From Candidatus Leptofilum proximum (GTDB taxonomy: Bacteria > Chloroflexota > Anaerolineae > Promineifilales > Promineifilaceae), in assembly GCA_016710325.1 (NCBI GenBank), contig JADJXK010000002.1:5332001-5396000 (forward strand): DNA of 64,000 nt. The letters run 5' to 3'. A model generated the notes under the pieces. It worked only from the letters and a program-made list of their open reading frames with translations. It had not been told where the DNA came from and searched no databases. Made by a program: the position numbers and the translations under genes. Below are positions 53,366 through 61,823 of the stretch, in pieces (the first letter of the stretch is position 1; the number at the start of each line of letters is the position of its first letter).

Positions 53366-54655
53366 CTACCGGCTTACACCCAAACGGAAATACTCTTCTG
53401 TGCGGGTGTCTATGAGTTGGGCGGCTTCAGCGGCGGTGATTTCGCCGTAAAAGGCGCGTTCAATTTCTTCGTTGGCGGTGCCTTCAATTTCTTCCCAGGT
53501 GCTGATAACGGGTACTATTTTCAGGTTTGTGGCGGTGTCCAGCCACACCTGGCTGTGGGCGGGCAGGGCGCCGGGTTCCAAAAAGGCATCCGACTCAGCG
53601 ACAGAAATGAGGGAGGGCACGGTACGGCCGCTTCCGGCAATAATCGTCTGCCCTTCCGGTGAGTTGGCAAATTCGATGAAGGTCCAGGCGGCGTCTTTGT
53701 TTTCCGTGGTGCTGGAGAGACAGTAGGCGTCGCTGTGCAGCACGCCAACCGATTCCTTGCCGCTTGGCAGCGGGGCCACGTCCCAAACATATCCCTCAAT
53801 TTCGCGGAAGGTGGGGGTAGCCCGTCGGCTGTCGAAGAACATGGCGGTGGTACCGGCCACAAAGCGGCTCTCGCTGTCCTGGGCTTCTTCTTCAATCCGG
53901 CCTGGCACCACGCCGTGTACCTGGCGCAAATCGACAAACCATTGCAGCGCTTCCTGCGCTGGTGGCCGGGTGATGGTGAGCCGGGTGGGGAACTCATCGC
54001 TGTTGACGATGGGACCGCCGTTTTGCCAGACAAACGGCGCCAGCCGGTACAGGGATGGTTCAATCCCAACGCCGTACTGATCAATGGTGCCGTCGCCGTC
54101 GGTGTCTTTGGTGAGGGCAACGGCCGTTTTTACAAAATCGTCCCAGGTCCAGTCAGCGCTAGGATAGTCCACACCGGCTTCGTCAAACAAATTCTGGTTG
54201 TAATACACCACCAGGCTGGAAATATTTTGCGGAATGCAGGTGATGACTCCATCCCAGGTAAAGGCATCGATGGTGATCGGATAAAAATCTTCCGGCTGGA
54301 TCAGCTCACTTTCGGCCAGGTACGGTCCCAGCGGTTCCAGCAAATCATTGGCGGCAAAGGCGGCGTAGCGCCGGTAATTCATCAGCGTCACGTCTGGCGG
54401 GCTGCCAGCGGCAAATTCCGTGGCCAGGCGGGTGCGGTATTCGCTGGCCGATGGAATGTGCGTCACTTCCACGTGGACATCAGGATGAGACTCATTAAAG
54501 GCGGCAACCAGGTCGGCGTACGCCTTTTGTTCGGCCGGATCGCCGAAGGTCAGGAAGGTAACGGTTCTGGTTTGCTGGGAACAGTTGGCCAAAAAAATGA
54601 TGGTCAGTAACAGGGCAAGTTTCAAAGTTAAAGACACACTTTTTGGGGGTTTCAT
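53366..54655 (-). CDS. Sugar-type ABC transporter substrate-binding lipoprotein
   Basis: A 429-residue family 1 receptor. Signal and lipobox FLANCSQ are followed by TVTFLTFGDPAEQKAYADLVAAFN, YRTRLATEFAAGSPPDVTLMN, SSLVVYYNQNLFDEAGVDYP, TAMFFDSRRATPTF and NKDAAWTFIEFANSPEGQ, all typical of receptors for sugars or glycerol-3-phosphate. It is the last gene of the operon 57407-53366, which has two permeases but no ATPase. Confidence 0.85.
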   Translation of the reverse strand: MKPPKSVSLTLKLALLLTIIFLANCSQQTRTVTFLTFGDPAEQKAYADLVAAFNESHPDVHVEVTHIPSASEYRTRLATEFAAGSPPDVTLMNYRRYAAFAANDLLEPLGPYLAESELIQPEDFYPITIDAFTWDGVITCIPQNISSLVVYYNQNLFDEAGVDYPSADWTWDDFVKTAVALTKDTDGDGTIDQYGVGIEPSLYRLAPFVWQNGGPIVNSDEFPTRLTITRPPAQEALQWFVDLRQVHGVVPGRIEEEAQDSESRFVAGTTAMFFDSRRATPTFREIEGYVWDVAPLPSGKESVGVLHSDAYCLSSTTENKDAAWTFIEFANSPEGQTIIAGSGRTVPSLISVAESDAFLEPGALPAHSQVWLDTATNLKIVPVISTWEEIEGTANEEIERAFYGEITAAEAAQLIDTRTEEYFRLGVSR

Positions 54656-54687
54656 ACAGATGTTTACCTCACTTCGTGGTGGCTCAC

Positions 54688-55674
54688 TTATCTGAGGGTG
54701 AGCGGTAAATAAAGGTGGTTTGTGAAGAAATCGGGTTTGACCAGTGTGATGCTGTCGATGAGGCTGCCGCCCCGGCTGTAGAAGCTAAAGTTGAGGCAGT
54801 GTGGGCCTGCTTCCAGGCGCATCGCGCCATAGTCGAGATTATAGCGCACGACGCTGCCCGGTAGAGGATTCCCCAGCGAGTAAATGCTGCGACCGCCCAG
54901 GCCATTAACAAAGTAGGGAATGCCATCTTGCTGCAGCCGTTCGTAGGTGTGGTCGTGCCCGGCGAGAACGGCCGTTGCTCCCCAATCGGCAAATGGCCAC
55001 TGCATATCGGGGTCAGAACCGTGGACGCTGGAGGAGGAGTAGGGCGGGTGATGCAGCGTCACCAGTTTCCACGGTGCGCTGCTGCTGGTGAGTTCGGCTT
55101 GCAGCCAGCTAGCCTGGGTAGAGGCGGCGGTACGGCCGTCCGGCTCCCCGCTGTCGCTGTCCAGGGCAAACAGATGCACCGGTCCCAGCTCAACTTCGTA
55201 ATACCGCTCGTTGCCGGGCAGAGTGAAATAATCCAGGTACGGCTGCAGGGTGCCGGTGTTCCAGTCGTGGTTACCGGGCACAGGGAAGAAGCGGTTTTCC
55301 ACTGCGCCAGGACCGTAGCTGCCCGTGTAACTGCCGATGTACTGCTGGTAATACTGGCCAATGTTGGCGTCGATAGTGCTGGCCGCCCCGTCGGGATAGT
55401 TGTTGTCGCCGGTGGTGAGCACGTAATCGACGTTCCAGCTGTGGACCAGGTTAGCCACATCTGCCTCTGGCGTTCCCGCATAGCCAAAGTCCCCAATCAC
55501 CGTCAGGATGACATCGCCGCTGCAGCTAGACCCATTGGCCAGTGCGACCTCGGCCTGGTACACCTTGTTGGGTGGCTGCCAGTGGATGAAGGGGAGGAGG
55601 GAAACGGCCGTTACCGCCAAAATTCCAGCCCACCAGTGCCAATATCGCCAAACCTTATTCAGATAAACTGACAT
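54688..55674 (-). CDS. Secreted calcineurin-like metallophosphoesterase
   Basis: About 328 residues from MSVYLNKVWR. An N-terminal hydrophobic signal/anchor is followed by the metallophosphoesterase motifs IGDFGY, TTGDNNYPDG, PVPGNHDWN, LHHPPYSS and AGHDHTYERL, the last resembling purple acid phosphatases. The C-terminus NHLYLPLTLR resembles ends seen on other Chloroflexota exported proteins. It lies between permease and receptor genes, so it probably frees phosphate from an organic phosphate substrate or processes it for uptake. That link is inference. Confidence 0.85.
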   Translation of the reverse strand: MSVYLNKVWRYWHWWAGILAVTAVSLLPFIHWQPPNKVYQAEVALANGSSCSGDVILTVIGDFGYAGTPEADVANLVHSWNVDYVLTTGDNNYPDGAASTIDANIGQYYQQYIGSYTGSYGPGAVENRFFPVPGNHDWNTGTLQPYLDYFTLPGNERYYEVELGPVHLFALDSDSGEPDGRTAASTQASWLQAELTSSSAPWKLVTLHHPPYSSSSVHGSDPDMQWPFADWGATAVLAGHDHTYERLQQDGIPYFVNGLGGRSIYSLGNPLPGSVVRYNLDYGAMRLEAGPHCLNFSFYSRGGSLIDSITLVKPDFFTNHLYLPLTLR

Positions 55675-55708
55675 AAACCTATTCCCTGGCTTCGCGTAGA
55701 CAGTATAA

Positions 55709-56509
55709 TCAGCTGCCAATGCGGGCAAAATAAGGCTGGAGCAGCAAAAACAGCACTACCGGAATAACGGTGGTCAGCACCGCGCCCGCCATGAGCAGTG
55801 ACCACTGCGACGGGGTGAGCTGCTGCAAGAGCTGCAGGGCAATGGGCAGCGTGTAGCGGCTTTGCGTGCGCAGATAGAGCAGCGGTGACACAAAATCGCT
55901 CCAATACAGGATAAATGATAGCAGCGCCACGCCAACGGCGGTAGGCCGGACAATGGGCAGGCCAATCTGCCGCCAGCTGGCCAGCACCCCCGCGCCTTCG
56001 AGCCGGGCAGCCTCGTAGATGGCCACGGGGATGCGGCGAAAGGCGCGGTAAAACATCAGCACAAAAAAGGGGCTGGTGCCCATGAAGGCCGGGGCGATGA
56101 GGGCCAGGATGGTGTTGTACCAGCCTAACCAGGCATAGATGAAAAAGCGGGTAGACCAGAGGGCCACGCCGGGCACCATCAGCACCGCCAGGGAGAGGAC
56201 AATCCAGCGGCGCTGGCTGGCCTTGGGCAGCTGGGCCATGCTAAATCCGGCCCAGCTGCTGGTGAGCAGGGTCAGCGGTACGGCCAGCAGCACCACCAGC
56301 AGGGAGTTGAACGTGTAGCGGCCCATCGGTACCAGCGCCAGCACACGGCCGAAATTGTCCAGGGTGAGGTCCAACGAGAAGGTCAGGGTGGTAGGCAGCG
56401 GCCGTCCCTGGGGGTGCAGCGCCGCCGTCAACATCCAGAAGAGGGGTAGCAGAAAAACGGCCGTAACCAACAGCCGCAGTACCAGACGCCAGCTCAGCTT
56501 AAAGGACAA
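55709..56509 (-). CDS. Sugar-type ABC transporter permease (MalG/UgpE-type)
   Basis: About 267 residues from a TTG at 56509, chosen because GGAGG lies six bases upstream; it overlaps the upstream permease by 11 bases. There are six transmembrane segments, and the coupling motif is YEAARLEGAGVLASWRQIGLPIV near residue 180. It is the partner of the preceding gene. No ATPase is nearby, so a shared one is expected. Confidence 0.85.
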   Translation of the reverse strand: MSFKLSWRLVLRLLVTAVFLLPLFWMLTAALHPQGRPLPTTLTFSLDLTLDNFGRVLALVPMGRYTFNSLLVVLLAVPLTLLTSSWAGFSMAQLPKASQRRWIVLSLAVLMVPGVALWSTRFFIYAWLGWYNTILALIAPAFMGTSPFFVLMFYRAFRRIPVAIYEAARLEGAGVLASWRQIGLPIVRPTAVGVALLSFILYWSDFVSPLLYLRTQSRYTLPIALQLLQQLTPSQWSLLMAGAVLTTVIPVVLFLLLQPYFARIGS

Positions 56510-57407
56510 AGGTTTCCTCCGTTGTGCCAATTTGCCACTGCCGGGCGATGGCGTACAGCGCCAGCACAATCAGCCCGGTGAGGGCATACAGTACCCACAG
56601 CGCGGCGCTGGCGGCGCCAAACAGCATCAGGCCAAAGCCCTGTTCGTAGATGAGCATGGGCAGAGTGTAGGTGGCGTAATATGGCCCACCACCCGTGGTT
56701 AAAAAGATGGTAGTGAACGACTCTTGCAGGGTAACCACGGCATCACGAAAGGCCAGCAGGAGTAAAATGGGGGCCAGCAGCGGCAGCGTGAGGTAGAAAA
56801 AGCGTTGGGCGCGGTTGGCGCCATCCACCAGGGCGGCCTCTTCCACGGCAGGCGGGATGTCTTGCAGGGCGGCCAGGCAGACCAGGAAGCCTTCGCCAAT
56901 TTGCCAGAGCGAGAGCAGTACTAGGCCCGGTTTGGCCCATTGGCTGTCGGCAAACCAGCCGGGCTGCGCCAGGCCAACGGCTTGCAGCAGCAGGTTCACC
57001 GGGCCGTAGAGGGGGTTAAGAATCCACAGCCAGGCCAGGGCGTAAGCGGCCGTCGGCACGATGCTGGGCAGGTAGACAGAAGCACGAAACCAGCCCAGGA
57101 AACGGCCGTTGCGCCGCAGCAGCACCGCCAGCAAAAACGCACCAAATACCCGCAGGGGTACCGGCAAAATCACCAGCGCCAGCGAATTTTGCACGCTGAG
57201 CAAAAACAGCTCGTCGGTGGTGACAAAGAGAAAGTTGAGGGTACCCAACCAGGTGGGCGAGGAAAGCCCGTCATAGCGAAAGAAGGCCAGGCCAAAGGCC
57301 AGCAGGGCGGGCATCACCACCAGCAGCAAAATTCCGCTCAGGTAAGGCAGCAGCAGCAGGCGCAGGCGTTGTTGGTAGCTGAGGGGTCGCCACAGTGGTT
57401 TCCGCAT
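56499..57407 (-). CDS. Sugar-type ABC transporter permease (MalF/UgpA-type)
   Basis: A 302-residue permease with six transmembrane segments and the coupling motif EEAALVDGANRAQRFFYLTLPLL near residue 195-217. It lacks the large extra loop of the 22.9-kb MalF, so it is nearer to UgpA-type permeases. First gene of the minus-strand operon with a second permease, a metallophosphoesterase and a receptor. Confidence 0.88.
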   Translation of the reverse strand: MRKPLWRPLSYQQRLRLLLLPYLSGILLLVVMPALLAFGLAFFRYDGLSSPTWLGTLNFLFVTTDELFLLSVQNSLALVILPVPLRVFGAFLLAVLLRRNGRFLGWFRASVYLPSIVPTAAYALAWLWILNPLYGPVNLLLQAVGLAQPGWFADSQWAKPGLVLLSLWQIGEGFLVCLAALQDIPPAVEEAALVDGANRAQRFFYLTLPLLAPILLLLAFRDAVVTLQESFTTIFLTTGGGPYYATYTLPMLIYEQGFGLMLFGAASAALWVLYALTGLIVLALYAIARQWQIGTTEETFVL

Positions 57408-57564
57408 GGCGGCTATTGTACCGGAGTTGGGCGGGAGTGGGAAAAAGTAAATTTATTGGCAGCTCTTTTTGGTCTTTGGGAACCTCTCATCGCTAAGAAT
57501 CGTTAACTGATCGAGCAAACGATTGTCGTTTGCCTGTTTATGATGGCAAAATAGGAGCATGATT

Positions 57565-58191
57565 ATGAAAACGACCAAACTGATTTTGACGCTTGTTTTA
57601 CTTTTCCTGATTGGCTGTACGGCCGTCACCACCCCTGAAGAACCGGAAGGAACGGCCGTTCCCATCGAAACAGAACCCCAGGAGGCGCCCCCCGTGAATA
57701 ACGAAACCCCAGAAGAAAGCCCTGCTGTTGAAGACACCGCTGAAAGCGACGCGCCAGAAGTTGCGCCAACGCCCACCAGTGATAAACAGGTGTCCGAACC
57801 GGTTACCGTGGACCTGGGGGATGTGACCTCCGGGCCGCTGGAAGGCACGCCCGTGGTGCAGCCTGCCCCAGGTAACCCCGGCATCAAAGACCCCGTCGTC
57901 CAGGCCATGACCGACCTGAGCCAGCGTTTAGGCGTGGCGGTGGACGACATTGAGCTGGTTTCTTTGCTGGACGTTACGTGGCGTGACGGCAGCCTGGGCT
58001 GCCCGGAAGCAGGCGTGGCCTACACCCAGGCGCTGGTGCCTGGGCAGCAAATGATTTTGCAGGTGAATGGTGAAGAATATTATTACCACAGCGGCAAAAA
58101 CAGCGTCTTCACCTACTGCGGCGATCCGCAGCCGCCGCTGGAAAGCATGCCCATCAATCCGCTGGAACCCATTCCCGGCCAGGACGATTAA
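57565..58191 (+). CDS. Secreted lipoprotein of unknown function
   Basis: About 208 residues. The ATG at 57565 is preferred because AGGAG lies eight bases upstream, while the ATG at 57559 is almost on it. Signal and lipobox LLFLIGCTA precede an acidic Pro/Glu/Thr tether to about residue 95. The conserved C-terminal domain has LSQRLGVAVDDIELV, TWRDGSLGCPEAG and YYYHSGKNSVFTYC, a domain I have seen in other Chloroflexota and cyanobacterial lipoproteins without a known role. Two ACGGCCGT sites occur in the tether. Confidence 0.75.
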   Translation: MKTTKLILTLVLLFLIGCTAVTTPEEPEGTAVPIETEPQEAPPVNNETPEESPAVEDTAESDAPEVAPTPTSDKQVSEPVTVDLGDVTSGPLEGTPVVQPAPGNPGIKDPVVQAMTDLSQRLGVAVDDIELVSLLDVTWRDGSLGCPEAGVAYTQALVPGQQMILQVNGEEYYYHSGKNSVFTYCGDPQPPLESMPINPLEPIPGQDD

Positions 58192-58209
58192 TCCATAGAG
58201 ACATTGCCC

Positions 58210-58238
58210 GTAGAGACGTTGCATTGCAACGTCTCTAC
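58210..58238. repeat. Perfect palindrome GTAGAGACGTTGCA type
   Basis: Fourteen-base arms GTAGAGACGTTGCA and TGCAACGTCTCTAC are separated by one T. A shorter GTAGAGAC-like start precedes it. Similar sequences are dispersed in cyanobacterial genomes, from memory. It stands directly before the terminator. Confidence 0.75.
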
Positions 58239-58240
58239 AA

Positions 58241-58274
58241 AAAAGAGGCTCTGCAAACCAGAGCCTCTTTTTTG
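58241..58274. terminator. Bidirectional intrinsic terminator
   Basis: AGAGGCTCTG pairs with CAGAGCCTCT around CAAAC. It is preceded by A6 and followed by T6, so it works for both the plus-strand lipoprotein gene and the convergent protease gene. Confidence 0.9.
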
Positions 58275-58289
58275 CTGTTTTGTCTCAGA

Positions 58290-61200
58290 CTACGGTGCTG
58301 TGACGATGACCAATTCCGGTCCATTGGCCCCTTCGGCGCTGCTGAAGAGGTTGCGAATGGAGCTGTTCGAGAGCAAGGCCATACTGAAGGTGCCGTCGCC
58401 GCTGATGGCGCTGGTGACGTCAATTTCAAGCCAGCCGCTGCTTACCGTGCCGGAGCCGCTGATCACGCTGCCAGTGGCCGGGGCGTTGCTGTAGGTGATG
58501 CTGCCTTCGCTCCAGCTGTTGCTGCCGACCTGGGTTATATCAAACGGTCCACTGCCGCTTTCTACAAAGAGCCGTAGGGTGGCCGAACCCACCGCACCAT
58601 CCAGCCCGCTGACATTGAACTTGAGGTAGCTGCGAATGTCTGGGCTGGCATCGGTGCTCAGCGTGGTCGAGCTGCCATAGTTCACCGTGGGGCGGCTGGA
58701 GAGGGTCATGGCGTCATCAGCGGCATTGAAGGTAAAGGTGGTGCCGCCGGGGCCAGGGGTGTTGGTAGGGGTGGGCGGTACGGCCGTATTCGTCGCTGTC
58801 GGGGTTGGCCCAACCGGCGTGTTGGTTGGCGTGGGTGTTGGACCACCGCCACCGGCCGTTTCCACAACAAGTTCTGGCGGGTTGCCACTTTCCCGGCTGG
58901 CCAGGGTGATGAGATTGCTATCGGCTGTGCTCAGGCCAAAGCTTACCAGGCCGTTGCCACCGACGAAGCTGGTGACAGGCACTTCCACGTACCCGTTGCT
59001 GCTAAAGGCCCCGGAGCTGTTAACAAGGCTGCCCAATGCGGGGGCATTGGCGTAGGTAATTGTCGTTTCGCCCCACGTATTGTTGGCCACCTGGTGCACA
59101 TCGTAGCCCAGGCTGGAGCTGCTTTGCGCGTAGACGCGCAGCGTGGCCTGCGATACCGTGCCGTTGAGGCCCTGCACGTCAAAGCGCAGATAGCTGTTGT
59201 TGTCCGGCGAGGCGTCTAACCGCAAGGTCGTAGCGCTGCCCTGGTTGCTGGTGGGCCGATTGGCCATCGTGAAGGAGTCGGCCACCGGGTTGAAGGTCAG
59301 CGTCTGGCCGCCGGGGCCGGGCGTGTTAGTGGGCGTAGGCGGCAGCGGCGTGTTGGTCGCCGTTGGCGTGTTGGAAGGGGTTGGGGTTGGTCCGCCGCCC
59401 ACCTGGATGGTGAAGTTGGCGTTGGAAATATCAAAGAAGATGTTGCCTGCACAGCTCACGCGGACACGGGCCGCTGTGGTGCTGATGTTGGGCACCAGCA
59501 CCGAGGCGCTGCCGTCGTTGGGCGTGTTGGCTTCCAGGATGGTGGGATAGGTGTAGCCACCATCGGTGGAGAGGCTGATGTTGACGTTGGCGCAGCTAAT
59601 GGGGGCGGCGCTGGTGCCGGCGACATTCCAGGTGACAGTTTCGCTGGCGTTGCCGGTCCAGGTAACGGCCGTATTCGGCGCCGTCACCAAAAACGGACCG
59701 GTTCCGGCAACGGCCGTTACTGTCGTGCCATCGCTGGCCACACCGCCTGCGGGTACCTGGTTGTCGCGCACGGTGAAGCGGAAGTTCATCGTGCGGGCAT
59801 AGGAGGGCAGTAGTTCGCCCAAGGTCTGCGTGTTGTTCACAATGTCAGATATCTGCGGGAAGGTGCGCGATGGCGAGGTGGTGGGGCTGAAGGAGCGGAA
59901 GATGGGCGCGTTGCCCGAGGGCGAATTGGGTGCCCCAGCCGGGCCAAGATCAAACTCTTCCCAATTGTAGGTCAGTGAGGCCGTGCCGTCCGGGTCCGAA
60001 CCGGAACCGGTGAGGGTAAAGGGGGTATTCAGCGGAATGCTGAAGCTGGCCCCGGCCTCGGCTGTGGGCGGCGTGTTGCCCGTGCTGGAAATGACGGCAC
60101 AGTTGTTGCCGCTGCCCGTTGTGGTGAAAGAAACCATTTCGTCAAAGCTGATGCCATGGAAGTAATCGTCGCTGTTGTTTTGGATGTTTTGCGAGCCGCA
60201 GATACCGGCATAAGCCATGATGGTGGTGCCGCTGCCGGGTTCGTAGGCGGTGGAGCCATTCCGGTTGCCGCCAGCGCAGCTGCCTGCATTGCCGTTGAAC
60301 GTGTGGTTCCCGGCAAACTGGTGACCCATCTCATGGGCCACGTAATCCACGTAAAACGGATCGCCGATGGGGGAACCGAGACCGGTCACGCCCTGGGCTT
60401 TGGCGCTACCGCACACGACCGCCAGCCCGGCGATACCGCCGCCGCCGGTGCTAAAGACGTGCCCCACATCGTAGTTGGCCGAGCCAATAACGCTGTTAAG
60501 GGTGGATTGGTTTTGGCTTAGCATGGCGCCGCCGTTGTTGTTGGTGTAGGGGTCGGTTGCGCCGTTGGTGTAGACAACCTGGTCGTTGTTGGGCACCAAC
60601 TGGAAAGTGACGGCCACTTCGCGTTCGTAGATACCGGCAACGCGGTTGATGGCTGTGACGATTTCCGCCATGGCCAGGGGGACGGTGCCGCCGTGGAACT
60701 GGGTGTACTCGCCCGTAGCGGCGACGGCCAGCCGGTAAGTGCGCAGCTGCCCGCCAGTGGCAAATGGCCCATTGATGTTTACGGCCGTATCCACTTCGTC
60801 GATATGGTCTGGATTTTCCAGCACGACATCGGGGGCAAAATCAGCGGGCAGATTGGGCACAAAGTCGCGGGCAAAGTAGCTCTGGTAGAGGTCGATATTT
60901 TCCGTGGTGTACGGGTCGATGAAAACACGGCCGTTGCCCGACAAGATCATGGCATGGAAGCCTTTGGGTGTGCTGTCCAGCCGAGCGTAAGCGGTGGGGT
61001 CATCGATACCCACCCCGGCATAGGTCTGGATTTCGGGAAACTTGGCGGCCAGGTCGGGGTGCATAACGGCCGTTTTGATGATTTGGAAACGGCCGTATTC
61101 GCCATTAGGCAGCGGGAGCCACAACACAACGTTGCCTCCACCCAGCGAGGCCGGTGCCTGGGCCAGTACCGTGTTCAGGGCTGCCCAGTCCAATGAGACG

Positions 61201-61421
61201 GTGCGGTAAGCCGTGGGCACAATCACACGTTCGCCCGCTGGTCGTAGGGAGGTCTCATCGACATCCTGCCACATGCCATCGGCCGATTGTGCGCCAACTG
61301 GTGCGGCGCTCACCGCCTGCCGCCCGCCCGACGCTGCCAAAAAAATCAGCAGCAGTGCTGCGCCCGCCAGGCCTAAAAATAAAAACAATCTGAAAGGTAG
61401 CTGTTTTGGGGTGTTCTGCAT
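58290..61421 (-). CDS. Secreted reprolysin-like (M12B) metalloprotease with two DNRLRE modules
   Basis: A 1043-residue exported protein with a signal peptide ending near SAAP (about residue 41). The protease domain has the extended zinc motif AHEMGHQFAGNHTF (first His about 363) and the upstream VGHVFSTGGGGIAGLAVVCG typical of reprolysin-like enzymes. An Ig-like or PKD-like region follows (TPPTAEAGASFSIPLN). Two C-terminal DNRLRE/CBM96-like modules (ADSFTMANRPTSNQGS and ADDAMTLSSRPTVNYGS) are joined by Pro/Thr linkers of the PTPTNTPGPG type. It probably degrades proteins outside the cell while bound to a polysaccharide. Confidence 0.88.
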   Translation of the reverse strand: MQNTPKQLPFRLFLFLGLAGAALLLIFLAASGGRQAVSAAPVGAQSADGMWQDVDETSLRPAGERVIVPTAYRTVSLDWAALNTVLAQAPASLGGGNVVLWLPLPNGEYGRFQIIKTAVMHPDLAAKFPEIQTYAGVGIDDPTAYARLDSTPKGFHAMILSGNGRVFIDPYTTENIDLYQSYFARDFVPNLPADFAPDVVLENPDHIDEVDTAVNINGPFATGGQLRTYRLAVAATGEYTQFHGGTVPLAMAEIVTAINRVAGIYEREVAVTFQLVPNNDQVVYTNGATDPYTNNNGGAMLSQNQSTLNSVIGSANYDVGHVFSTGGGGIAGLAVVCGSAKAQGVTGLGSPIGDPFYVDYVAHEMGHQFAGNHTFNGNAGSCAGGNRNGSTAYEPGSGTTIMAYAGICGSQNIQNNSDDYFHGISFDEMVSFTTTGSGNNCAVISSTGNTPPTAEAGASFSIPLNTPFTLTGSGSDPDGTASLTYNWEEFDLGPAGAPNSPSGNAPIFRSFSPTTSPSRTFPQISDIVNNTQTLGELLPSYARTMNFRFTVRDNQVPAGGVASDGTTVTAVAGTGPFLVTAPNTAVTWTGNASETVTWNVAGTSAAPISCANVNISLSTDGGYTYPTILEANTPNDGSASVLVPNISTTAARVRVSCAGNIFFDISNANFTIQVGGGPTPTPSNTPTATNTPLPPTPTNTPGPGGQTLTFNPVADSFTMANRPTSNQGSATTLRLDASPDNNSYLRFDVQGLNGTVSQATLRVYAQSSSSLGYDVHQVANNTWGETTITYANAPALGSLVNSSGAFSSNGYVEVPVTSFVGGNGLVSFGLSTADSNLITLASRESGNPPELVVETAGGGGPTPTPTNTPVGPTPTATNTAVPPTPTNTPGPGGTTFTFNAADDAMTLSSRPTVNYGSSTTLSTDASPDIRSYLKFNVSGLDGAVGSATLRLFVESGSGPFDITQVGSNSWSEGSITYSNAPATGSVISGSGTVSSGWLEIDVTSAISGDGTFSMALLSNSSIRNLFSSAEGANGPELVIVTAP

Positions 61422-61761
61422 ATTCTGTCTCCAAAAGAAATTTCAAAAATTTCCTTGCATGAAAATTCTGGTTCAGGGAAAAGGGAATCGAGGTGAGAAA
61501 TTGTTTTATTTGGTCTTGTAAGGGTAGGGCTCCTGTGCCGGTGAAGGACAATCAGGTAGCAGACACCTCCTTTTCCTATAGGTAGGCAAAGTCAGACAGT
61601 ATGCGGAGCAGTCTTGGGGCTAAGGTGCTCCCTTCAAAATCTTCTCAATTGGTGGATGACGACAGCGATTGTCGAATTTGCTCTATTGGAGCAGGCTAAG
61701 TCTAGGTAGCAAAACTTAACACCAAAGTTAAGTTATCGTTTCGCGCCGGAACGGTGGGCAG
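61422..61761. other. Upstream region of the protease gene
   Basis: AT-rich over the first 80 bases and without a gene. It holds the hairpin AACTTAAC/GTTAAGTT around ACCAAA at about 61714-61735 and a GGAGGTGTCTGC stretch on the minus strand. No riboswitch family could be recognised. The promoter for the minus-strand protease gene should lie here. Confidence 0.5.
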
Positions 61762-61791
61762 AAAAAAAGAGGACCTCCGAAGAGGTCCTCT
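61762..61791 (-). terminator. Intrinsic terminator of the right-edge gene
   Basis: AGAGGACCTC and GAGGTCCTCT pair around CGAA. On the minus strand they are followed by a run of seven T. It lies 33 bases after the stop of the minus-strand gene at 61824. Confidence 0.9.
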
Positions 61792-61823
61792 CGTTCATCA
61801 AACTGTTGTTGGTGCGGCCAAAG

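Noticed and set aside
61520..61620. Possible cyclic-di-GMP or other riboswitch upstream of the secreted protease
   Set aside because: A few GGTAGGCAAAG-like bases are present, but the conserved core and pairing of GEMM riboswitches could not be built on either strand.
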